A program made the position numbers and the translations under genes. From contig JAFQPC010000125.1 in the NCBI GenBank assembly GCA_017411935.1, positions 1 through 16,211 on the forward strand: 16,211 bases of DNA, read 5' to 3'. The stretch's first letter is position 1; every line of letters starts with the position of its first letter. The notes beneath the pieces were generated by a model that worked only from the letters and a program-made list of their open reading frames with translations, searched no databases and was not told the DNA's origin. The stretch comes from Clostridia bacterium (lineage in GTDB: Bacteria > Bacillota > Clostridia > Oscillospirales > CAG-272). This document shows positions 1 to 7,104 of this stretch, in pieces.

Positions 1-1
1 G

Positions 2-502
2 GTCGCATCCGGGTTATTACGTGCCGTGGCAGGCATCAGCGCAGGCTTCTTCTTGGGGGCATTGGTACAGCGCGCCAAAGAATGGACTCCGACGCGCGGA
101 ACACAGATTGCGTTATCGGTAGCAGAGCTTTTGGGGATTGTTGCACTTGTTCTTATCGTGAGCCGCGAAACGCTGGCGAGGGGACCTTACGATCTTTTGG
201 CGGTTGCTTTGCAGTTTGGAATTTTGTTGATCGCGCTTTCGGGCAAGGCGTGGCATACGCCGCATCTTAGTTGGAAGCACTCGAAGATTCTTTCTGAGAT
301 CAGCCTCTATCTTTTCCTCAATCATTTTCCTTGGTGCTTCTTTTACCGCAAGCAGTACTCGACGATGGGCGAAGCGCTCCGACTTTTCCCCAAGGTACTC
401 TTCTGTACGGTAATTTCCGCCACCGCGGTTTGGTGTGCGGTGACGCTCACGCGCGTTTTGCTCAAGAAGCTTTCAAGACGACGCTCAGAGGCGCAGGGTT
501 GA
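2..502 (+). CDS. Acyltransferase-3-like integral membrane protein, C-terminal part
   Basis: The reading frame is open to the left edge of the window, so only about 166 C-terminal residues are present and the start lies outside. Hydrophobic segments alternate with short basic loops. They include a segment with GISAGFFLGALV near the start, LGIVALVLIVS, LLAVALQFGILLIALSG, the stretch SLYLFLNHFPW, and a last helix ending in a basic tail (KKLSRRRSE), which suggests a cytosolic C terminus. The arrangement of RAVAGISAGFFLG followed later by an SLYLFLNHFP-type helix resembles the last helices of acyltransferase-3 (OafA/WecH) proteins, which acylate surface sugars. This family call is inference from a fragment; another multi-pass membrane protein is possible. 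The gene ends at a TGA just before a strong palindromic terminator. Confidence 0.5.
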   Translation, partial: VASGLLRAVAGISAGFFLGALVQRAKEWTPTRGTQIALSVAELLGIVALVLIVSRETLARGPYDLLAVALQFGILLIALSGKAWHTPHLSWKHSKILSEISLYLFLNHFPWCFFYRKQYSTMGEALRLFPKVLFCTVISATAVWCAVTLTRVLLKKLSRRRSEAQG

Positions 503-507
503 TAACC

Positions 508-547
508 AAAAAGAACAGACACACCGCGGTGTGTCTGTTCTTTTTTT
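508..547. terminator. Bidirectional rho-independent terminator, perfect palindrome
   Basis: Bases 508-526 and 527-545 are exact reverse complements: five A, then AGAACAGACACACCG, then its mirror ending in T. The + strand continues in a T tract to 547. The minus strand also ends in T after the stem. It lies between the stop of the membrane protein (502) and the stop of the convergent esterase gene (564), so it probably ends both transcripts. Confidence 0.85.
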
Positions 548-563
548 ATTTTTGTGTCGATGA

Positions 564-2495
564 TTAGCCGACAATGATAATATCTCCGAAGCCGGAAGTA
601 CACTCATAAGTTACGGTGTGCGTCGTTCCGTCGGTGAGGGTATAGGTCACCAGAATCGTCGTTCCATCGTAGGCTTTCAGCTTTTGTGCATTCAGCGCGC
701 CTGCGTGTGCGCCTTCGGTGATCATAACGGTGTCGGTCACATCGGTCTCATCCATCATCACTTTGATCGTGAGCGTACCTGCGACGCTTCCCGCGGCGGC
801 ACGGAAGGTGAGATCTTCGGTGAGCTTGTCGGAGTTAATGGTTTTTGTCTCTCCGACGGTTGCCGTCGTTTGCTTTTTGGGACTTCCCGAGGTGTCGCCC
901 TGAACGATCGCAACGCTATTGCCGTGGAGTGCGCGGTACATATTGTACGCGGCATCGGCACCGATCAGGGTATAGCCGAACTTTCCGTAGTGGCAGTAGG
1001 CAATAGAACCGTAAAGATCCTTCATTGTGGTCGTCAACTTTCCGTCGGCAACGGTGGCAATGACGTTGCCGTCTTTATCCTTGATGGGATCGCCGCCGCT
1101 GTACTTATTCATTACAGAGAGATAGTTGCTGATGTCGATCGTATGCTCGGTATCTGCCGTTCCTACCCAATTCTCGGTCAGCGAGGTCGCGAGATAGAAG
1201 TTGTCGTGCTCGGCGATCATCTTGAGCTGTGCCGAAAGGGCAGTAGTATAGATAAGGTCGTTATGATTGGGGGCATCGGCATTCGGGAACTTATTGTCTT
1301 CCACGTCGCGTCTGACACGCAGGAATGCGGCGTATTCAAGACCTTGTGCCGCAAGGGTTTCCCACATCTTCATAAAGGATGCCTCGTAGGTGGCAGGATC
1401 CATTGCCGTGTGCCCCGGAATTGCGTTGTGGGCATTGGTCGAGCCGTCGATCTCGCCCTGCAACCAATACATTCCCTTGGAGCCGATCGAAAATTTTCTT
1501 GCGTTCGTGGCTTTGGTGTAATATGCCAAGCAGTTTTCCAAGAATTTTGCTGTGTGAAGTGTGGGCGTATTCACTGCATCGGGCGTTGCCCAGAATGAGA
1601 TTGACTGTCCGCTTTTGCTCGTCGAGCCTTCTAATGAAATGAGAATATTTTTCACGGGATCGCCTGCCGCGACGCTTTGCGCATAGAGCTCGGCAAGAAG
1701 GGTCGAGTGAAGTCCGCGCGTGGTATCGGTGAAAGCTTCAGGTTTTTTGTCGGTGTTATTCCAATGGTAAGCTGTGCCGAGGGGCGAGGAAATGTCGGTC
1801 ATTGCATTCACAAAAAGATTTGATCCGGAAACGGAATCCTCCCAATTGACCGAGTTGCTTTGACCCATTACGACGACGATGTTGATCTTCGCCTTTTCAA
1901 CGATGACGGTATAGCTCTTTTCCCCATCTGTCAAAGTAGCTTCACCAATTCCTTTTGCGTGGAAATACGTTGTGCTGTCAACGGTCTTGATTTCCAAAGC
2001 CGTTCCGTCCACCGTAACATCCTCTTTGGTTGCGGGAATGGAGAGAAGCGAGGGGAAGTAGTCGTCGTATTGCAGGGTCATTGCCTGACACTTGGAGCAG
2101 GTCTTCGGAGCTGTCAGCGTTGCGTTGACCCAAGCGTGGGGGATCTCGTCGATCGTTGCCTCACAGTTTTTTCGCTGACACGAAGCGGAAGCACCGCAAG
2201 CATCGGTATCCCAATCGTGGCCGAGTGCTTCGCATTGGGTCTCACCGCAAGTCTTGCAGGTTTTCGGCTCGGTACAAGTGGCATCGAGCCAATCGTGACC
2301 GTTGGGCTCTCCCTCGGTCTCATTGCAAACGCTACAGGTTTTGGGAGTTGTGCAAGTGGCATCGATCCATTCGTGCTCGCATGCGGGCACTTCGGAATCG
2401 TCGGGAGTAGCTTCGGCGGAAGGATCGTCTGCCCGACAGGCAACCGCGCCGAACAAAAATACGAAAATTAAGAGCAAAGATAAAAGTTTTTTCAT
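564..2495 (-). CDS. Secreted lipoprotein: Cys-rich repeats plus sialate-O-acetylesterase-like (SASA/SGNH) hydrolase
   Basis: The 643-residue protein starts MKKLLSLLLIFVFLFGAVAC, a lipoprotein signal with the lipid-bearing Cys at position 20. Residues 39-136 hold four Cys-rich repeats of the form HDWxDATCTEPKTCxxCGET, probably metal-binding or disulfide-knotted. Residues about 203-540 form an SGNH-type carbohydrate esterase domain: VVMGQSNS carries the likely nucleophile Ser213, WLQGEID (344-350) matches the family's WQGExD block, and CHYGKFGY around His502 is the likely catalytic His. This resembles SASA-family (sialate O-acetylesterase/CE6-like) enzymes that remove acetyl groups from glycans. 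The tail (about 545-643) is a beta-rich domain. Translation starts 24 nt after the preceding EEP gene's stop, behind a weak GAAAAGAGA site, so it is the last gene of the operon. Enzyme class is well supported; substrate unknown. Confidence 0.82.
   Translation of the reverse strand: MKKLLSLLLIFVFLFGAVACRADDPSAEATPDDSEVPACEHEWIDATCTTPKTCSVCNETEGEPNGHDWLDATCTEPKTCKTCGETQCEALGHDWDTDACGASASCQRKNCEATIDEIPHAWVNATLTAPKTCSKCQAMTLQYDDYFPSLLSIPATKEDVTVDGTALEIKTVDSTTYFHAKGIGEATLTDGEKSYTVIVEKAKINIVVVMGQSNSVNWEDSVSGSNLFVNAMTDISSPLGTAYHWNNTDKKPEAFTDTTRGLHSTLLAELYAQSVAAGDPVKNILISLEGSTSKSGQSISFWATPDAVNTPTLHTAKFLENCLAYYTKATNARKFSIGSKGMYWLQGEIDGSTNAHNAIPGHTAMDPATYEASFMKMWETLAAQGLEYAAFLRVRRDVEDNKFPNADAPNHNDLIYTTALSAQLKMIAEHDNFYLATSLTENWVGTADTEHTIDISNYLSVMNKYSGGDPIKDKDGNVIATVADGKLTTTMKDLYGSIAYCHYGKFGYTLIGADAAYNMYRALHGNSVAIVQGDTSGSPKKQTTATVGETKTINSDKLTEDLTFRAAAGSVAGTLTIKVMMDETDVTDTVMITEGAHAGALNAQKLKAYDGTTILVTYTLTDGTTHTVTYECTSGFGDIIIVG
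2088..2381 (-). repeat. Four tandem Cys-rich coding repeats in the esterase lipoprotein
   Basis: This encodes residues 39-136, about 25-28 residues per unit, with conserved H-x-W, DATCT, PKTC and CxxC positions. Units one and two are near-canonical. Unit three is diverged (DACGASASC, QRKNC) and unit four has lost the first Cys (NATLTAPKTC). The same repeat occurs in the EEP lipoprotein at 6353-6916. Confidence 0.85.
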
Positions 2496-2519
2496 AGCGA
2501 AATCTCTTTTCTTTATTTT

Positions 2520-4559
2520 TTATGATTTCAAAGAAATATCTGCAAAAGCAGGACGGTGTTCCGAGATCAGCGCGATATACTGATCGACGATGACACGGTA
2601 AGAAAGCACCGAAGCCAAGTCGGTCGGAACCAAAATGTGGTCGATCGAAGCGATCGTGTTTCGATTGGTCGTCAGATCAAACGAGGTAACAAGATCGGTA
2701 TTTGCGACCGTTTTCTGGAAAGTTATGGTCGTTTTTGCCGCGTTAAAATCGCCCGTGACAAAGATCGGAACGTTCGGGTAAAGTGCTTTGAGCTCGCGGA
2801 TCTTTGCATTGACAATATCGGCAGCGGCTTGCTGGTTCGCTTGATTTCTGCTGGTGGGATAGTGAAGATTGAGAATGATGTACTTTTGCGAGGGATCGTC
2901 GATCTTCGAGAAGATCGCCCACTGCCAACGGTGCATATGATCGTCAAAGTTTCCGGGATACATCGTATCCTTCGCTTCGATCTGCCATACCGTGTGGCGG
3001 TAGAGGATCGGGTTCCAATAGGTGTTTTCTGCCATTCCGTCGTAGGTGACAAAGGAATATTCGCTGCCTACCTTCTTCAAGAGCTCGGTGTGCATCAATG
3101 CCATGCCGTAGGTGTAGCCCTCTTGCATTTCCTGCAAGCCGACAAAGTCGGGAAGGTAGAGAAGAATGGCTTCCCCTTGGATATCGACGCGCTCTTGCCA
3201 AGAGATTCCGTATACGCCCTCGTACTGTTGCTTGCTGTACGAGTCTCCTGCGCAGATGATGTTCGAGGTCATCACGCGAACATCGGTATCTTCGGGTTTC
3301 TCAATGGCGTAGGAGCTGTAATCGGGGGTTTTCTTCAGATCAATGGAAGTAGCAGTGTCGTTCAGATAGAGCTTGTGGAATTCAGCGGCGGCATTGTCGG
3401 CAACGAGGTAGTTATCGTAAGCAATATAAATGCGTCCGTCAATGCTTCGAATGATGATCTCCCCCTCGCCGAGCTCGGCATAAAGTGACTGGCTTCCTGC
3501 GCGATCCGTGTTACCGAAGACGATCTCGTATTCGGATTCGGCTTTGGCATCGGTGATATAGGACATCACGTAACCGGTGTTGTCTCCGATCTTCTCTAAG
3601 ATGTCTTTGAGCAGGAATTTTTCTGCCGCGGTCATATTTTTGGAAACAACGATTTTGTATTCGGAAAGATCTCTGCCGAGAATCGTGGGAGAGGTATTGA
3701 CATACGATTGATTGTTGTCCACAAAGAAGAGAACGGTGTCAGGCATCGAAACATTGATCTTTCCTTGTTCATTGGTGGTTGCAAAAAGAGAATAGTTGAG
3801 AGATGCAAATCGTTCAATGGCGGCAAGCGCGCTTTCCTCGGTATGACCCGTGACGTGGATCGACATACCGCGGTCTATGGAAAGCAATCCGCGATAGGTA
3901 AGGAACGAGGTGTCGGCTATGATCTTGTTGGGGGCTTTTCCCAGTATGATCTTTTTGCCGCTGACATCGTTTTGGTAAGCGCTTGTCTTATAGGTGAAGG
4001 TCACGCCGGTTTTATTCGTTAACGTGGTTGCCAGTTGACTTGCCGCTACGTCGTAGGCTTCGTCGGAGCTGACGATGGTGTATTGTGCAACACCGTTCTT
4101 GACTAAGGAAACCCAATAGCCGACTTCGTCTATTTCGGAATTGTCTACAAAGAAGATAACGTTGCTCGGGACGCGAAGTTGGGTATTTCCGTTCGAGTCG
4201 GTCAGTACATATGACTCAAAATCAATCGCTGCGAATTTTTCAATGGCATCAAAGACCAAATCAGATGAGTGTGCGGTCAGATGGATCGAAACATTCATAT
4301 CGAGACAAAGCAGACCGAGCGAAGAAAGGAGCGAGGGGTCGGGAAGAAGATTGTTCGGATTTTTTCCGAGGACGATCTTCTTTCCCGTGACGCTGTTTTG
4401 CTGTTCGCTCGTCTTGTAGCTGAAGCTGCTGCCGGTTTTTTGAGTTAAAGCAGCCGCTAATTCATGGGCGGCGGTATCGTATTCCGAGCTGCTGCTGACG
4501 ACGGTATACTGTGCCGTTCCGTCCGTGATAAGGTTTACGAAATAGACGGACTCAAGTTT
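2520..4559 (-). CDS. EEP-superfamily hydrolase, out-of-frame continuation of the upstream lipoprotein gene
   Basis: The frame is open from 4622 down to the TAA at 2520, yet it has no ATG, GTG or TTG upstream of the ATG at 4298. That ATG has no Shine-Dalgarno site and falls inside a conserved module. I therefore place the coding start at the A run, as a -1 continuation of the upstream gene; a start-codon-based call would be 2520-4298 (592 aa). Two module copies occur (4140-4538 and 3714-4112; hallmark QYTIVSS, GKKIxLGKxPN, IHxTGH), then a related third domain. The EEP domain follows from about residue 338 (numbered from the 4298 ATG). Its metal and catalytic residues are present: Asn346 (TSNI), Glu390 (LQE), His479, Asp517 and Asn519 (GDFN), Asp553-His554 (IDH), His581 (SEHRP). 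EEP enzymes are Mg-dependent nucleases or phosphodiesterases. Alone, this frame encodes no signal peptide. Confidence 0.75.
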   Translation of the reverse strand, partial: KLESVYFVNLITDGTAQYTVVSSSSEYDTAAHELAAALTQKTGSSFSYKTSEQQNSVTGKKIVLGKNPNNLLPDPSLLSSLGLLCLDMNVSIHLTAHSSDLVFDAIEKFAAIDFESYVLTDSNGNTQLRVPSNVIFFVDNSEIDEVGYWVSLVKNGVAQYTIVSSDEAYDVAASQLATTLTNKTGVTFTYKTSAYQNDVSGKKIILGKAPNKIIADTSFLTYRGLLSIDRGMSIHVTGHTEESALAAIERFASLNYSLFATTNEQGKINVSMPDTVLFFVDNNQSYVNTSPTILGRDLSEYKIVVSKNMTAAEKFLLKDILEKIGDNTGYVMSYITDAKAESEYEIVFGNTDRAGSQSLYAELGEGEIIIRSIDGRIYIAYDNYLVADNAAAEFHKLYLNDTATSIDLKKTPDYSSYAIEKPEDTDVRVMTSNIICAGDSYSKQQYEGVYGISWQERVDIQGEAILLYLPDFVGLQEMQEGYTYGMALMHTELLKKVGSEYSFVTYDGMAENTYWNPILYRHTVWQIEAKDTMYPGNFDDHMHRWQWAIFSKIDDPSQKYIILNLHYPTSRNQANQQAAADIVNAKIRELKALYPNVPIFVTGDFNAAKTTITFQKTVANTDLVTSFDLTTNRNTIASIDHILVPTDLASVLSYRVIVDQYIALISEHRPAFADISLKS
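3714..4112 (-). repeat. Duplicated module, copy C
   Basis: This is the third of three related coding modules of about 133 residues (copy A 5777-6175, copy B 4140-4538). Shared landmarks are a start like V-x-L-V-x-x-G-x-A-Q-Y-T-I-V-S-S, then GKKIILGK, then SIHVTGHTEE, then an F-x-x-N end. The pattern recalls the small alpha/beta N-terminal domains placed before catalytic domains of clostridial glycan-acting enzymes; that comparison is inference. Confidence 0.75.
4140..4538 (-). repeat. Duplicated module, copy B, coded partly upstream of any start codon
   Basis: Translated in the frame of the downstream EEP gene, this stretch gives AQYTVVSSSSEYD, TGKKIVLGKNPN and SIHLTAHSSD, aligning with copies A and C. 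About the first two thirds lie upstream of the first in-frame ATG (4298). This is the main evidence that translation reaches this frame from the preceding gene. Confidence 0.8.
4521..4551 (-). promoter_or_regulatory. Possible stem-loop just downstream of the A9 run
   Basis: On the mRNA strand GTCCGT (4551-4546) can pair with ACGGAC (4526-4521), six perfect pairs with four G-C, closing a 19-nt loop that holds the zero-frame UAA stop. The stem begins five bases after the A run, a spacing usual for structures that stimulate -1 frameshifting. A second register (CCGTC with GACGG) is also possible. A six-pair stem can occur by chance, so this is only suggestive. Confidence 0.3.
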
Positions 4560-7036
4560 TTTTTTAGCGAAAGATCGGCAAAGATCGGACGGTGGTCCGA
4601 GGTCAATTCCATATAATCTCCGTTAATCTTACGGCAAGCGATAACATTTAAAAGGTCGGTGGAAACCATAATATGGTCGATCACGTTATCTTTTGTGGAG
4701 CTCGTTTCCGTACCCGTAAGATCTCCCAAGTCCTTGCAATCGTCGGTTTGAACGTATGCGCAGCGGACATCGGTATTGGCAATGGTTCTTTGATAGGTTT
4801 CGGTATCGAGTTCGGTATTGAAGTCACCCGTCAAAATGATCGGGATATCGGGATAGAGTTCTTTGAGTTCGAGAATTTTTGCATTGACAATGTCTGCCGC
4901 TGCCAGCTGACCGGGAAGATTACCGCTTCTCGTGGGGTTGTGGAGATTGAGAACGATGTATTTTTGTGTGGGATCGTCGATCTTCGAGAAGAGCGCCCAC
5001 TGCCAACGGTGCATTGCGTTGTCAAAGTCTCCGGGATAGAGAACGTCCTGCGCCTCGATCTGCCATACCGTCTTGCGGTAGAGGATCGGGTTCCAATATG
5101 CACCGGGATTATCTTTCATCTGATCGTAGACGACGAATGCGTATTCGCTCGAAACGTTGTTGAGAATTTCGGTGAACATATCGGCGGGAATACCATTGAC
5201 CGTACCGTTCTGGATTTCCTGCATTCCAACGAAGTCAGGCAGGTAGAGCATAATTTCTCCGGTGACGATGGCAATTCTTTCTTGCCACGAAATGCCGTAG
5301 GGTTTTTCGATATCCTTGATTCCGTTGGCATCCGCTGCGCAGACGATGTTGGAGGTCATCACGCGGATATCGGTATCCTCGGATTTTTCGACGCGCATAG
5401 AAGGATCTGCGGGGATTGTGACGTTCAGATCAACTTGATCGTTTGTGTTCGAGAGATAGAGCATATGAAGCGCAGTTCTCATCTGCTCGGCAATGCGATA
5501 GTTCGGGAACGGGATCGAAAGACATCCGTCTGCACTCTTGATGACGTAGTCGTTTTCAGCAAGAGCATCGGTGCTCGTGAAAACGATCTCGTTTACGCCG
5601 GTTGCTTTGTCTGCGGTTTTGGTCGAGAGATAAACACCACTGTAACGTCCGATCTCATCGATCAGTTTTATGATGCAGAAGTTTTCGGTAGCACTTATGT
5701 TCTTGGGAACGATAATGGTGTACTCCGAGAGGGGGGTGCCACAAAGGGAGGGATTCGGATTGATGTAATTTGTGGGGTTGGCAATGAAATCAAATACGCT
5801 CATCGGAACAGAGACAAGTTTCTTGCCATCGGATCCCGTGGAGATGTAAGGAGAAAAATCAATCGCGCCAAAGCGGTCGACTGCCGCAATCACCGTTTCT
5901 TCAAGATGTCCCGTAACATGGATCGACGAACCGGTGTAGTAGAAGAGCAGACCGAGATACGAAAGATCGGAGGGGTTCGGCAAGAGAACGTTCGGGTTCT
6001 TTCCGATTACGATCTTTTTGCCGGTCGCCGTATCTTGCTGAGTGCTGGATACATATTTAAACGTAACGCCAAGCTGTGTGCGCAGCTTTGTTGCAAGAAT
6101 GATAGCCAGATCGTCGTATTCAGGGCTGGAGCTCACAATGGTGAATTGTGATTTTCCGCCCTCAACGAGCTTTACCTTCATTCCGCTGGCGGTCGTATTT
6201 TCGGGATAGATCGGAGCGGGAGGTGTAGCGGGAAGCGAAAGCTCAGAGGGGAGCTCTACCGTTTCTTCTTTGCCGCAAACGGAGCAGCTTCTGGTCTTTT
6301 TCCAAACGTTGCCCTCGGTGGGAACGGTGGTAACGATCCAATCACCCGAGTGACCGAGTGCTTCACCCTCGGTTTCACCGCAGGTACCGCAGGTCTTGGG
6401 CTCGGTGCAGGTAGCATCTTTCCAATCGTGACCGAGCGCTTCACCCTCGGTTTCGCCGCACGTCGCACAAGTTTTGGGAGTCGTGCAGGTGGCGTCTGAC
6501 CAAGCGTGTCCGGGAATTTCTCCCTCGGTATGGTTACAATTGTCGCGTTGGCAGGTCGCGGGCTCGGTACAGGTGGCATTTCCAAGGTCGTGTCCGAGAG
6601 GATTGCCCTCGGTCGCTCCACAGGTGCCGCAGGTCTTAGGTTCGGTACAGGTAGCGTCTTTCCAATCGTGACCGAGTGCTTCGCCGCTCACTATGCCACA
6701 ACCCTCTCTTTGACAGGTTTTGGGCTCGGTGCAGGTAGCGTCGGCAAAGTCGTGACCGAGCTTGCTTCCCTCGGTCTTGCCACACATATTACAGGTTTTG
6801 GGTGCGATACAGGTGGCATCTGCCCAGTCGTGTGCAAGTGCGGTTCCCTCGGTCTCTTTGCAGAGACGGCAGGTTTTGGGAGTATCACAATCGGCAGCGA
6901 TCCACTCGTGTTCGCAAGTGGGGGCATTCGTCTCGTTCATATCAGACGGTGTGACGTTGACAGAAACTTCTTGCGTACACGCAACCGCCGTCAACAACAG
7001 CATAATAACCAATAGGAAGAATAAAAATTTTTTCAT
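4535..7036 (-). CDS. Secreted lipoprotein: Cys-rich repeats plus EEP-superfamily hydrolase domain
   Basis: The 833-residue protein begins MKKFLFFLLVIMLLLTAVAC, a lipoprotein signal with Cys20 as anchor. Residues 41-228 hold seven Cys-rich repeats, and a degenerate eighth (229-262) ends in CSVCGK. A roughly 133-residue module follows (288-420; QFTIVSS, GKKIVIGKNPN, SIHVTGH), then a related domain (421-550). The EEP domain spans about 556-822 with its expected residues: Asn563 (TSN), Glu607 (MQE), His699, Asp738 and Asn740 (GDFN), Asp787-His788 (IDH), Asp814-His815 (SDHRP). This predicts a metal-dependent phosphodiesterase, nuclease or phosphatase at the cell surface; the substrate is unknown. 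The start is set by AAAGGAGA at 7044-7051 and a good promoter upstream. After FADLSLKK an A9 run and a short non-conserved tail (NLSPSIS) end the frame, whereas the sister protein ends FADISLKS with no tail. Confidence 0.85.
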   Translation of the reverse strand: MKKFLFFLLVIMLLLTAVACTQEVSVNVTPSDMNETNAPTCEHEWIAADCDTPKTCRLCKETEGTALAHDWADATCIAPKTCNMCGKTEGSKLGHDFADATCTEPKTCQREGCGIVSGEALGHDWKDATCTEPKTCGTCGATEGNPLGHDLGNATCTEPATCQRDNCNHTEGEIPGHAWSDATCTTPKTCATCGETEGEALGHDWKDATCTEPKTCGTCGETEGEALGHSGDWIVTTVPTEGNVWKKTRSCSVCGKEETVELPSELSLPATPPAPIYPENTTASGMKVKLVEGGKSQFTIVSSSPEYDDLAIILATKLRTQLGVTFKYVSSTQQDTATGKKIVIGKNPNVLLPNPSDLSYLGLLFYYTGSSIHVTGHLEETVIAAVDRFGAIDFSPYISTGSDGKKLVSVPMSVFDFIANPTNYINPNPSLCGTPLSEYTIIVPKNISATENFCIIKLIDEIGRYSGVYLSTKTADKATGVNEIVFTSTDALAENDYVIKSADGCLSIPFPNYRIAEQMRTALHMLYLSNTNDQVDLNVTIPADPSMRVEKSEDTDIRVMTSNIVCAADANGIKDIEKPYGISWQERIAIVTGEIMLYLPDFVGMQEIQNGTVNGIPADMFTEILNNVSSEYAFVVYDQMKDNPGAYWNPILYRKTVWQIEAQDVLYPGDFDNAMHRWQWALFSKIDDPTQKYIVLNLHNPTRSGNLPGQLAAADIVNAKILELKELYPDIPIILTGDFNTELDTETYQRTIANTDVRCAYVQTDDCKDLGDLTGTETSSTKDNVIDHIMVSTDLLNVIACRKINGDYMELTSDHRPIFADLSLKKNLSPSIS
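4557..4565 (-). other. A9 homopolymer, candidate -1 frameshift or slippage site
   Basis: On the coding strand the sequence reads TCG CTA AAA AAA AAC TTG in the upstream gene's frame and then meets a stop eight codons later at 4535. Re-pairing one base back after AAA AAA gives AAA CTT GAG, which enters the downstream EEP frame. One extra A in the transcript, or in the DNA, has the same effect. The joined product would be about 1,505 residues (826 + 679). Confidence 0.65.
5777..6175 (-). repeat. Duplicated module, copy A, in the upstream EEP lipoprotein
   Basis: Residues 288-420 of the 833-residue lipoprotein, between the Cys-rich repeats and the linker domain. It carries SQFTIVSSSPEYDD, TGKKIVIGKNPN and SSIHVTGHLEE, colinear with copies B and C in the adjacent frame. 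Confidence 0.75.
6353..6916 (-). repeat. Seven tandem Cys-rich coding repeats in the EEP lipoprotein
   Basis: Units of about 26 residues (78 bp) with consensus HDWxDATCTEPKTCxxCGxTEGxxLG, covering residues 41-228. Units four and seven are nearly identical, including at DNA level (TCTTTCCAATCGTGACCGAG near 6418 and 6658), which suggests recent duplication or gene conversion. Units three and five have an altered second half (QREGC, QRDNC). The same repeat, with fewer units, begins the esterase lipoprotein. Confidence 0.9.
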
Positions 7037-7066
7037 AGTTCTTTCTCCTTTGTATAGAGTAATTAC

Positions 7067-7095
7067 AGTATATCATAAAATCATAAGTTTGTAAA
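7067..7095 (-). promoter_or_regulatory. Promoter of the lipoprotein operon
   Basis: On the minus strand TTTACA (7095-7090) is followed after 17 bases by TATACT (7072-7067), and then the AAAGGAGA ribosome site and ATG at 7036. It points away from the promoter at 7105-7133. Confidence 0.8.
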
Positions 7096-7104
7096 GAAAA
7101 AAAC

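Noticed and set aside
618..1598. 326-codon + strand open frame opposite the esterase
   Set aside because: Shadow of the SASA-like gene, whose catalytic blocks lie on the minus strand.
4296..4298. ATG at 4298 as a real start for the second EEP gene
   Set aside because: It falls inside a conserved module, lacks a Shine-Dalgarno site and signal peptide, and would drop clearly homologous sequence upstream.
4673..6151. 492-codon + strand open frame opposite the EEP lipoprotein
   Set aside because: No ribosome site and no known motif; the minus frame carries the signal peptide and EEP catalytic residues.
6353..6916. CRISPR-like array because of the regular 78-bp repeat spacing
   Set aside because: The repeats are in-frame coding units of a lipoprotein with no unique spacers and no cas genes nearby.
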